Virus record (IMG/VR): IMGVR_UViG_3300035670_000398
Span: 1 to 45,130 of that record
DNA: 45,130 bases
Direction: 5' to 3' (one strand)
From: a virus
Shown: one piece after another, positions 33,050 through 39,146 of the stretch
Layout: each line of letters starts with the position of its first letter
How positions within the stretch are numbered: the first letter of the stretch is position 1
Translations under genes and position numbers: made by a program
Notes under the pieces: generated by a model
Told to the model about the DNA's origin: nothing
Seen by the model: the letters and a program-made list of their open reading frames with translations, nothing else
Databases searched by the model: none

Positions 33050-33358
33050 CTATAAAAGTTTATCTTGGCAAACCTTCTCCTGCTTTCCTTGGACTGAGGC
33101 CTTGAGCTTTTCAACTTCTTTACGTCTGTCACACAATTCCAGCACCAACGCCACGCGCATACCAATTTTGTGGTTGTCAAAAGGCACCCTGAAGTCAGTC
33201 AGCACTTCTGACAGCCAGCAAAGTTCGTCTTGAGTCTCGGCCTCCACCCGCGCTAGCTCGGCGGCGGCAGAGTTAATATCAATCCATAACTGCTCATGAT
33301 TACAATTAATTAACGACCCGGTTAGCCATTTTCTAAGTTTTTCAGCGTGTGCGTTCAT
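33050..33358 (-). CDS. Unknown helical protein of a GC-rich cassette
   Basis: This 102-residue protein, starting MNAHAEKLRKWLTG, is helical, Glu/Leu-rich and probably coiled-coil in its second half. Base and codon use (CGC, GCC, CTG) differ from the AT-rich neighbours. Its start lies in the junction AACCGAAATGA, which recurs in this cassette. Confidence 0.6.
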   Translation of the reverse strand: MNAHAEKLRKWLTGSLINCNHEQLWIDINSAAAELARVEAETQDELCWLSEVLTDFRVPFDNHKIGMRVALVLELCDRRKEVEKLKASVQGKQEKVCQDKLL

Positions 33359-33984
33359 TTCGGTTTCTTTCTGTTGACTACATAATCGAACGGCGCGATG
33401 CCGTTTATTGCGTCAAGAAGGATTTGCAACATCGCTGCCCGCGTCATTTCCCCATGAGCACGGCGGTTTGTCCGCCACGGATACGCTACCGCAGGGTCTT
33501 TCGCGAACATTAGTATTTTGGCGAGGGCATCGGGCGTTTGTGGTTTGGCTTTCGTTATGCGGCGAGCAACATTCATCACGGAGGACGTGAAATGCTGGCT
33601 TCGCAAGTGCCGCGCTGCAATAGCAAGGTAGATTTGCTTCGCAATCGGGTCTTCCATCGCCGGTTTAATTTCTGGATGCTCCGCAAAACCGTCAAAGACC
33701 GGAACTTGTCGCGGGTGCCTTGCCGCCTCGTCTTTGCAGGCATCGCAGAACGGGGCGTTGTTGGTCATTTCAAATTGACAGTTGATGCAGTTTCTCATTT
33801 CGGTTCCTTTCAATTCGGTCATTCTCTGGCGTTTAATATCTTCCTCAATCGCGCCAATCTTCATTTCGACCGATGCCTGAATCTCCCCCAGCAGTTCAAT
33901 CGTTTTCTGCTGACTAACGGATGTGTCACCAAACATACGGTCTATGTCTGCCAAAATTTTTTCCAGTAGTTTGTCACTGTTCAT
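33355..33984 (-). CDS. Unknown protein with coiled coil and zinc-ribbon (possible in-frame fusion)
   Basis: I place the start at 33984 (MNSDKLLEKILADIDRM), which has GGAGGAACCGAA just before it; longer frames overlap the upstream gene. Residues 1-60 are helical. CINCQFEMTNNAPFCDAC (residues about 64-81) is a four-Cys zinc ribbon, followed by a helical end. A second initiation-like site, AAGGAACCGAAATGA, precedes an in-frame ATG at 33798, directly before the ribbon, so the gene may be two former genes joined in frame or may have an internal start. Confidence 0.58.
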   Translation of the reverse strand: MNSDKLLEKILADIDRMFGDTSVSQQKTIELLGEIQASVEMKIGAIEEDIKRQRMTELKGTEMRNCINCQFEMTNNAPFCDACKDEAARHPRQVPVFDGFAEHPEIKPAMEDPIAKQIYLAIAARHLRSQHFTSSVMNVARRITKAKPQTPDALAKILMFAKDPAVAYPWRTNRRAHGEMTRAAMLQILLDAINGIAPFDYVVNRKKPK

Positions 33985-34286
33985 TTCGGTTCCTCCCATT
34001 TGCCAAGCGTCCGCAGGAAAGCCTCGGCTCGTTGCCGGGCGGTGGCTATAATGGTAAGCGGCCCTGCAATAGCTTGGAGCGTTAAGAAGTATTGATGCCA
34101 TTTCGCTTGGTTAGGATTTATTGAATTTCCAATACATTTTACTTCCGCTTCATGCATCGCGTTGAGGTCGGTGCAGTAGTTGGGCGGTGTCTGCCCAATA
34201 GGATTATCAGGATGAAAATAACCTTCAGGCAAAGGCTCCCACCCACACGCCTCGGCAATCGCCGCGTTAATCTGAGTATCTTTCAT
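33981..34286 (-). CDS. Unknown cassette protein
   Basis: This 101-residue protein starts MKDTQINAAIAEACGWEPLP; this type of front (IAEACGWE, Asp/Asn/Pro-rich loop, NYCTDLNAMHEAE) occurs in small phage proteins of unknown function found in foreign-looking cassettes. It ends with ATGA coupling to the next gene. GC-rich relative to its surroundings. Confidence 0.62.
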   Translation of the reverse strand: MKDTQINAAIAEACGWEPLPEGYFHPDNPIGQTPPNYCTDLNAMHEAEVKCIGNSINPNQAKWHQYFLTLQAIAGPLTIIATARQRAEAFLRTLGKWEEPK

Positions 34287-34543
34287 AAATTTAAAAAGTA
34301 AATTGGCAGTAATGCTAGTCTTAGCGGGGGCACTTTTATTTACGCTCCGTGATTACCTCACGTTTACTCAGATGAGTTGCCGATAGCCCTGAGTTCTCAA
34401 GCACTTTAACTTTTTATACTGCCAATAAATTTAAAAGTGCGTTTTTCCGACTCTCCGCCAGCGTATTACACGGATGCTACTTTTACACCAACAGAACGCA
34501 CAAAACTGTATAGGATTTGCACCTATTCCTCTGGCCTAATTAC
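34287..34543 (-). other. Intergenic region at the cassette edge with direct and inverted repeats
   Basis: There is no gene in these 257 bases. ATTGGCAGTA (34303-34312) and TACTGCCAAT (34417-34426) are a perfect 10-bp inverted pair about 100 bases apart. Each is flanked by a copy of ATAAATTTAAAA (about 34285 and 34425). On the minus strand, ATAGG-TGCAAAT-CCTAT (about 34508-34525) forms a T-arm-like hairpin. The whole may fold into a structured leader or be the scar of an insertion. Confidence 0.5.
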
Positions 34544-35059
34544 TTAATGAGTCACTTCAATAGTCAACTCAGGGGCTTTCTTAGTAATGTTATCAACGCG
34601 GATACCAAAGGAGACAATGGGATTACCACTCTCGTCCAACATATCCTCTTTGACTACATCACCAGCAGCGTCAATAACTTCCTTCTGCTGCCGACGTTCC
34701 TCAGAGCTAAGGATAGCCTTAGCACCAAGTCCCTTGTAACGCTGAACGTAGTCCTTCATGAACTCACCGTCCTGCTCGTTGATCTCACCAAGCTCAAGCC
34801 CCATCATTTCATGGAACGCTTTGAGCCGACCAATCGCCTTAGCCGTGAGGAAATAGCGATTAGTAGTTTTAAGCCCAGCGATAGCCTTATCGCCAATCTT
34901 CTCAGGAGTAACGATCTCCCAAGTCAATTCGATATAAGGAGTAGCGTTCGCGTTCTGGCTAACCTTAAAGTCAGCTTCGATACAACGGATGCCATAGACA
35001 TCACGCAGAATACGAATACCACCACTTGTCGGAGCTTGTCCTTCAGTTAGGTTTAACAT
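34544..35059 (-). CDS. SSB-like or DUF669-like DNA-binding protein (putative)
   Basis: This 171-residue protein has a beta-rich N-terminal half (YGIRCIEADFKVSQNANATPY, then IELTWEIV), an alpha part (AKAIGRLKAFHEMMGLELGE) and a long C-terminal tail. The pattern matches small phage OB-fold-like proteins next to Sak-type recombination genes. It lies downstream of Sak4 and the P4 promoter. Codon use suggests high expression, as expected for a single-strand binding protein. It may function with the RecB-like nuclease. The fold assignment is tentative. Confidence 0.5.
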   Translation of the reverse strand: MLNLTEGQAPTSGGIRILRDVYGIRCIEADFKVSQNANATPYIELTWEIVTPEKIGDKAIAGLKTTNRYFLTAKAIGRLKAFHEMMGLELGEINEQDGEFMKDYVQRYKGLGAKAILSSEERRQQKEVIDAAGDVVKEDMLDESGNPIVSFGIRVDNITKKAPELTIEVTH

Positions 35060-35087
35060 ATGTGTTGTTTTTGTTGTTTTTGTTTAC

Positions 35088-35105
35088 TCCCTCGTTATGG
35101 AGGGA
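35088..35105 (-). promoter_or_regulatory. Small hairpin in the leader of the SSB-like gene
   Basis: TCCCTC (35088-35093) pairs with GAGGGA (35100-35105) around a 6-base loop, between the coiled-coil gene and the SSB-like gene. On the minus strand an A-rich leader follows rather than U, so it is not a terminator; RNA stability or control of translation is possible. Confidence 0.45.
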
Positions 35106-35109
35106 AAGT

Positions 35110-35481
35110 CTAGTTAGTCTTGCGAAGACATTCTACTTCGTTCTTCAATTCTTGAATAATAAATTTAAGCTCATTGATAGTGTCATCCTTACTATCACAA
35201 TCTTCCTCAAGAGATTTAACATCACGCTTCAAATCACTAATGTCATCTTCAAGAGACTCAACTTCATTGTCTCTTGAATTAACTCCATCTTCATAACCAA
35301 AGTCATATTGAGTTTCATCACCTTTAGACAGGGCTTTACTTACAACACCTTCTATCGCCTTAGCCTCTAGGTTGGTTAGCTTAGTCCAATCAATCAACTT
35401 ATCTGACCGTCCCTCAGCTCTGGCAACAGAGTCATTTATACGTTCGATTAGTTCAGTAGCGTTCATAGTAGCATCTTTCAT
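35110..35481 (-). CDS. Coiled-coil protein downstream of Sak4
   Basis: This 123-residue protein, whose C-terminal half (about 60-120) is a nearly uninterrupted coiled coil (DDISDLKRDVKSLEEDCDSK), overlaps the Sak4 stop as ATGA. An internal ATG at 35466 (MNATELIERIND) is also possible and would start close to the predicted P4 transcript end. The function is unknown. Confidence 0.62.
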   Translation of the reverse strand: MKDATMNATELIERINDSVARAEGRSDKLIDWTKLTNLEAKAIEGVVSKALSKGDETQYDFGYEDGVNSRDNEVESLEDDISDLKRDVKSLEEDCDSKDDTINELKFIIQELKNEVECLRKTN

Positions 35482-35485
35482 GCCA
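35470..35485 (-). promoter_or_regulatory. Sigma-54 (-24/-12) promoter P4, at the Sak4 end
   Basis: Minus strand TGGCATGAAAGATGCT, nearly identical to P1 and P2, with GG at 35484-35483 and GC at 35472-35471 at the required 12-base spacing. It overlaps the Sak4 stop codon and the next start. A transcript would begin near 35459 and serve the SSB-like gene and further genes to the left. Confidence 0.7.
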
Positions 35486-36197
35486 AGTCAAGATAGATTT
35501 GTTTCCAGTCATCAGGCTTGGCTTCTGGATAACTGAAATTAAACGTCTTACCACGCAAGTGTTCTTGTCTTGCGCCACAAGTTACAGTGTCAGTAGTATT
35601 GAAGGTGGACTTCAATATACCTTCTTTATCTCGATAGACATAACCAATCGCGTCCGCGTAGGCGCACACGATAGAGCGAATCTTACCAGTTAAATCTAAG
35701 TCCTTAGCACTAACTTCCTTCCCCTGCTGGTCTATCATTTTATCGCGGATATGACCAACAAGAATTACACAGTCAGCCATTGACTTAATAACTTCAAGAG
35801 CTTCATGAAAAGCAATACGAAGCCACATATAGCCACCACCATTGGGAAGGGAAAGGACGGTGTTGGAAGTAAAGTTCTTTCCTTGCGGAGTATTCTTATA
35901 CAGTTGTGTACCAATCTTTTCACACCATTCCTCCACTTTATCAATAGTGTCAATGGCGACAAAAGGATATGGATGATTGGCCTCTTTAAGCTTTGCTGCG
36001 AGAAGTTTAAGTTCACCATAATTATTGACACTTACCTTTAGTGCTTCGACACTTCGTGAACCATCTTCACAATCAACTATCAAACAACCTGGAAGTTGTG
36101 ATAGCATCGAAGTCTTACCACATTTAGGTGGACCATAGAGAACTAGGGTTCTAGGGTGTCTAGTTAGGGGTTTTATTTTTTGAGTAGGGAGTTCCAT
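35478..36197 (-). CDS. Sak4-like RecA-fold ATPase (recombination)
   Basis: This 239-residue protein has Walker A GPPKCGKT (22-29), then LPGCLIVDCEDGSRSVEAL, and Walker B PFVAIDTIDKVEEW. This is the pattern of phage Sak4/AAA_24 ATPases, which assist single-strand annealing or strand exchange and usually work with an SSB. It lies two genes downstream of the RecB-like nuclease gene and next to the SSB-like gene, which agrees with a small recombination module. It overlaps the preceding gene by 25 bases. Confidence 0.8.
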   Translation of the reverse strand: MELPTQKIKPLTRHPRTLVLYGPPKCGKTSMLSQLPGCLIVDCEDGSRSVEALKVSVNNYGELKLLAAKLKEANHPYPFVAIDTIDKVEEWCEKIGTQLYKNTPQGKNFTSNTVLSLPNGGGYMWLRIAFHEALEVIKSMADCVILVGHIRDKMIDQQGKEVSAKDLDLTGKIRSIVCAYADAIGYVYRDKEGILKSTFNTTDTVTCGARQEHLRGKTFNFSYPEAKPDDWKQIYLDLA

Positions 36198-36451
36198 ATT
36201 TCGTATTGTTTAAGCCAAAATAGGTTAATAGTTAATCGTTGAGTAAGAGATGATATGTCAATATTGCGGAAATCTTCCATCTTTTCTAGACGCTGTTGGT
36301 TAAGTGAATCAATAGCAGTAATAACGAAGTCATTTATGGAAGCTATCATAAGCTTACGCTCAACTTCATTGACGGACACTGCTCGCTTTTCTACTAGAGT
36401 TGTTAGTGCAACTCGTAGCATTTGTAGTTCATGTGGTTCTTCGAATTTCAT
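36173..36451 (-). CDS. Unknown helical protein
   Basis: This 92-residue helical protein begins MKFEEPHELQMLRVALTTLV and ends in a short basic tail. It overlaps both neighbours by over 20 bases. There is no signal, membrane segment or known motif. Confidence 0.55.
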   Translation of the reverse strand: MKFEEPHELQMLRVALTTLVEKRAVSVNEVERKLMIASINDFVITAIDSLNQQRLEKMEDFRNIDISSLTQRLTINLFWLKQYEIWNSLLKK

Positions 36452-36686
36452 TTAGTCTCCTTCCTGCAAAGTCTTGCGCCCAATGGGGAATAGTGTCATC
36501 ATCATTTTCAATAGCGACTAAAGTGTCAGTTAGTTTGTCTACTGTAGATTCTAGCTCCGCTATTTTATCATAGGCCTTGCGGAGGTCTATTAGGGATTCG
36601 TTATAAGTATGAGCTAGATCTTGATGTTCTTGAATCGTATGTAAAAGTGCACAAGTTTCTATATCTAATGTTACAGTTGTCATCAC
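36429..36686 (-). CDS. Unknown coiled-coil protein
   Basis: This 85-residue protein, whose central part (about 15-55) is a heptad-like helix (YNESLIDLRKAYDKIAELES), ends with RRLNEIRRTT. It overlaps the nuclease gene stop by ATGA. No family is recognised. Confidence 0.58.
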   Translation of the reverse strand: MMTTVTLDIETCALLHTIQEHQDLAHTYNESLIDLRKAYDKIAELESTVDKLTDTLVAIENDDDTIPHWAQDFAGRRLNEIRRTT

Positions 36687-37633
36687 GCACCAAACTTTCT
36701 AGGATCATAAGGTTCAGACTTACAGTTGAAGTCAACCCAGTCATGGAATGATTCTTCCCTTGGTGAACTGCAAGCTTGGAAGTATTCACACTTACCGAAG
36801 TGACTGTTGCATACATCATGTACAATCCCATCGGCAGGTGGAACAATACCATCATATAGATTAGATACGTCAAGTAATAGATTCTCTAGCTGATCTACAA
36901 ATGCTTCATTGAATCGTGCAACTTGTTCATCGTTATAGACCATCAAGTCGCCGCGAACATAGTCAGCACCGGAAGTCTTATTGAGAAAGACACCGTTGAT
37001 GAAGCAACCACAACCCTTAAAAGGTTTAAGGTTAGGATACTTGTCCGCGTACAAGTCCATCACCATGCGATAGAACAACATCTGTGGTGACAAGTAATAG
37101 GCAGAGAGATAATCCTCTTTGTTCCACACACTTGTAGTCTTATGATCGCAGAAAGCAGGCTCACCATTAAGTGTACCAAGTGCATCAATAGTACCGACGA
37201 GTAGAACGTGGAATCTATGCGCTAGCGAATGGTCGTTGAACTGGATAGCAAACCTTTGCTCCGTCAACCACTTACCATTGTTGTCTTGCAGCAGCTTGAA
37301 GTTATCGAATTTGTACTTCAATGCATACTGAACACAGACAGAAGATAGGTGATCTGTAGTTCGATAATCTTTCCCTACGCCATCAGGAAACTTAGCCTTA
37401 TGGTGATCTACTGCCAGACTCGTTGCGGCAAAGGGTTCAACCCCAGAGTGGAACGCCGCAGCAAACTTGTGAAATGCGACGCCGTATTCAATCGCACATG
37501 ATGGCTTCTCTTGTCGTTGTCCTAAACCACAGATGGCTTTCATCAGAAGTCGTCGGCGACAAGAGGATAACTTCAATGCACTAGCATCAATCATGATGAT
37601 AGGCAATCCATCAACTAGAAGGTTTGGTTTCAT
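36683..37633 (-). CDS. RecB-like PD-(D/E)XK exonuclease with Fe-S cluster cysteines
   Basis: This 316-residue protein has YGVAFHKF (GxxxH motif), VGTIDALGTLNGEPAFCDHK (Asp and D-x-K of the nuclease core) and QMLFYRMV (QxxxY), the four marks of the RecB/Cas4/AddB nuclease family. Cys 25 near the N terminus and Cys 275, 282 and 288 (CNSHFGKCEYFQAC) match the spacing of a 4Fe-4S cluster that closes the domain. It probably degrades or resects DNA during recombination-dependent replication. It is coupled to both neighbours by ATGA overlaps. Confidence 0.86.
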   Translation of the reverse strand: MKPNLLVDGLPIIMIDASALKLSSCRRRLLMKAICGLGQRQEKPSCAIEYGVAFHKFAAAFHSGVEPFAATSLAVDHHKAKFPDGVGKDYRTTDHLSSVCVQYALKYKFDNFKLLQDNNGKWLTEQRFAIQFNDHSLAHRFHVLLVGTIDALGTLNGEPAFCDHKTTSVWNKEDYLSAYYLSPQMLFYRMVMDLYADKYPNLKPFKGCGCFINGVFLNKTSGADYVRGDLMVYNDEQVARFNEAFVDQLENLLLDVSNLYDGIVPPADGIVHDVCNSHFGKCEYFQACSSPREESFHDWVDFNCKSEPYDPRKFGA

Positions 37634-37851
37634 AAATATTTACTTACATCTACACCGAATTGTTTAGCCATCTCACCGAAAGCAGCAGCGGCAGGATCAA
37701 TAGCAACTTTACGTTTATCTATAGACTTACCTGTTGGTTTCTCTTTAGGTCTACATACTTCAAGGTAACGAGAGAAATAGTTCTCTATCTCCTTATCACT
37801 CATTGCCTGGAGTTTTTCCAGTGATGGAATCCCTAAGTCGTTTAGGTTCAT
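37630..37851 (-). CDS. Unknown 73-residue protein
   Basis: This short, Lys/Glu-rich helical protein (LEKLQAMSDKEIENYFSRYL) with ATGA overlaps on both sides may be an accessory of the nuclease gene that follows. No motif is recognised. Confidence 0.58.
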   Translation of the reverse strand: MNLNDLGIPSLEKLQAMSDKEIENYFSRYLEVCRPKEKPTGKSIDKRKVAIDPAAAAFGEMAKQFGVDVSKYL

Positions 37852-38423
37852 ATCTCCTTCATCACCTTAATCATTGAACTTGTTACAATGTAACGGAAGC
37901 TATCACCATTAGCGCCAAAAGTAGTGGCCAGTAGATCACGAAACTTAAGCTGTAATCCATCACCAAGATTTAAATTACCCCGTAGAAATACATCACCCGC
38001 ACTGGCCGTGCTAAGGAACGTAGCTAAGTCCGCTTCAAGATTGAAGATATCGGAAGATTGAGTTTCCTCATCAAACTTAGGCATACCAATCTCATGCCTA
38101 GATTCCTTGAAGATAATACTAACCCGACCTTGCTCACGTTTAACTGAGCATAGTTTCCTTAGCTCTTTAATCCATGGTTCGTTACCATGATCTATCAACC
38201 AGTTCCAACCCTGTAGGATTTTATTATGTAGAGAGTTGGTAGTCAACATCTTGAAATCTGCACTATTGAATATGGCTGGCTTATGTAAGTCCCTCACCTT
38301 AATCAAGATACCCTTAAGCCATGCGCCATTTGGAGGTGTGTAATATGAGCTATTGCTTCTACGATAAAGCCGCTCGTTTACCTCTGTAGTTTCACCCTTC
38401 TCATTTACCTTTAGAGCATCCAT
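37848..38423 (-). CDS. Unknown replication/recombination-region protein
   Basis: This 191-residue protein (MDALKVNEKGETTEVNERLY, then YTPPNGAWLKGILIKVRDLH) has mixed alpha/beta character and no catalytic motif. It begins the recombination gene row just after a terminator on the same strand, so it is expressed either by read-through or from a promoter I did not find. The ATG lies directly in the T-run of that terminator. Confidence 0.62.
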   Translation of the reverse strand: MDALKVNEKGETTEVNERLYRRSNSSYYTPPNGAWLKGILIKVRDLHKPAIFNSADFKMLTTNSLHNKILQGWNWLIDHGNEPWIKELRKLCSVKREQGRVSIIFKESRHEIGMPKFDEETQSSDIFNLEADLATFLSTASAGDVFLRGNLNLGDGLQLKFRDLLATTFGANGDSFRYIVTSSMIKVMKEI

Positions 38424-38424
38424 A

Positions 38425-38459
38425 TAAATAAAAATCGGGTGAGTATAACCCCCTCACCC
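38425..38459 (-). terminator. Rho-independent terminator after the P3 gene
   Basis: Minus-strand GGGTGAG (38459-38453) pairs with CTCACCC (38443-38437) around a 9-base loop, followed by GATTTTTATTTAT. The stem and T-run are well formed. It makes the 170-residue gene a single-gene transcript from P3 and reduces expression of the recombination genes downstream. Confidence 0.85.
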
Positions 38460-38549
38460 ACGGGTTTCTAGGATTGTTCTATAGTATTAACGTGACGGTG
38501 CAGAGGTTAATCTAAGATATACCCTAGCCTACCAAATAATCCACCAGCC

Positions 38550-39062
38550 TTATTCAGTAGGAGCTTTAGCGAGACGAGATTGCAGCAAGGCAATCTTCTG
38601 GAAGATAGCCATGCCTTCATCGGGCGTAAGCGTACCTTCACGGAACGCAGCCAACGCTGCATTAAGTTCCGCTTCGATCTGCTTGCGAACACCAGGCACT
38701 CGTTCGCCAGGCTTGTACTCAAGGGCTTCCTTTACCGAGAAGATAAGACCCTTGATATCATCATTGACCGTAGCGGCCAATTCCTCAAACGCTTGAGCCT
38801 CAACCTGAGGCGTCACGTTACGAGGCAACTTGTTAGTCTTAACCTTATTAGCAATACGCAACTTAACGATTGCATTGATAAGGCCAGCGGTTTCATCTTT
38901 GCCAAAGAGTTCATCAGCTTGCGCGCCGGACTCAACCGACGGATAAGCATACTTAAGACCCTTGGCTGGCCCATCTTCAAACTGTCCAAGGAGAATCTTA
39001 ATCCCGTTGTCAGTAGTTTTGAGGACGACCACCTGCTCTTGTTCTTTCGTTTGTTCAGCCAT
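38550..39062 (-). CDS. 170-residue protein, single-gene sigma-54 unit (unknown)
   Basis: The product begins MAEQTKEQEQVVVLKTTDNG, has a beta-rich front half and an Ala/Glu-rich helical second half (NDDIKGLIFSVKEALEYKPG). There is no signal or enzyme motif. It lies between a sigma-54 promoter and a terminator, with codon use like the capsid gene, all of which point to heavy expression. An abundant DNA-binding or virion-associated protein is my best guess. Confidence 0.75.
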   Translation of the reverse strand: MAEQTKEQEQVVVLKTTDNGIKILLGQFEDGPAKGLKYAYPSVESGAQADELFGKDETAGLINAIVKLRIANKVKTNKLPRNVTPQVEAQAFEELAATVNDDIKGLIFSVKEALEYKPGERVPGVRKQIEAELNAALAAFREGTLTPDEGMAIFQKIALLQSRLAKAPTE

Positions 39063-39108
39063 ATACTATTGTGTTTTGTTGTTACTGTTTCACCGAGGCA
39101 ACCGCCCC

Positions 39109-39129
39109 TGCGATAGCACAGATATCGCA
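39109..39129 (-). promoter_or_regulatory. Perfect dyad starting at the P3 -12 element
   Basis: Minus-strand TGCGATA, loop TCTGTGC, TATCGCA: a 7-bp perfect inverted repeat. The left arm starts at the TGC of the P3 -12 box, exactly as the P2 dyad does. It covers the predicted start of transcription, so it could be an operator. Confidence 0.7.
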
Positions 39130-39141
39130 AGAACCATGCCA
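39126..39141 (-). promoter_or_regulatory. Sigma-54 (-24/-12) promoter P3, downstream of the activator gene
   Basis: Minus strand TGGCATGGTTCTTGCG, with GG at 39140-39139 and GC at 39128-39127 (12 bases apart). The -12 box TTGC is perfect. The -24 box lies 5 bases after the stop codon of the activator gene. A start near 39115 gives a leader of about 53 bases before ATG 39062. Confidence 0.85.
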
Positions 39142-39146
39142 AACTC

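Noticed and set aside
34474-34490. Minus-strand TTGGTGTAAAAGTAGCA as a sigma-54 promoter of the cassette
   Set aside because: GG and GC are 12 apart, but the -24 box is GGTGTA and the -12 box is TAGC, much poorer than P1-P4.
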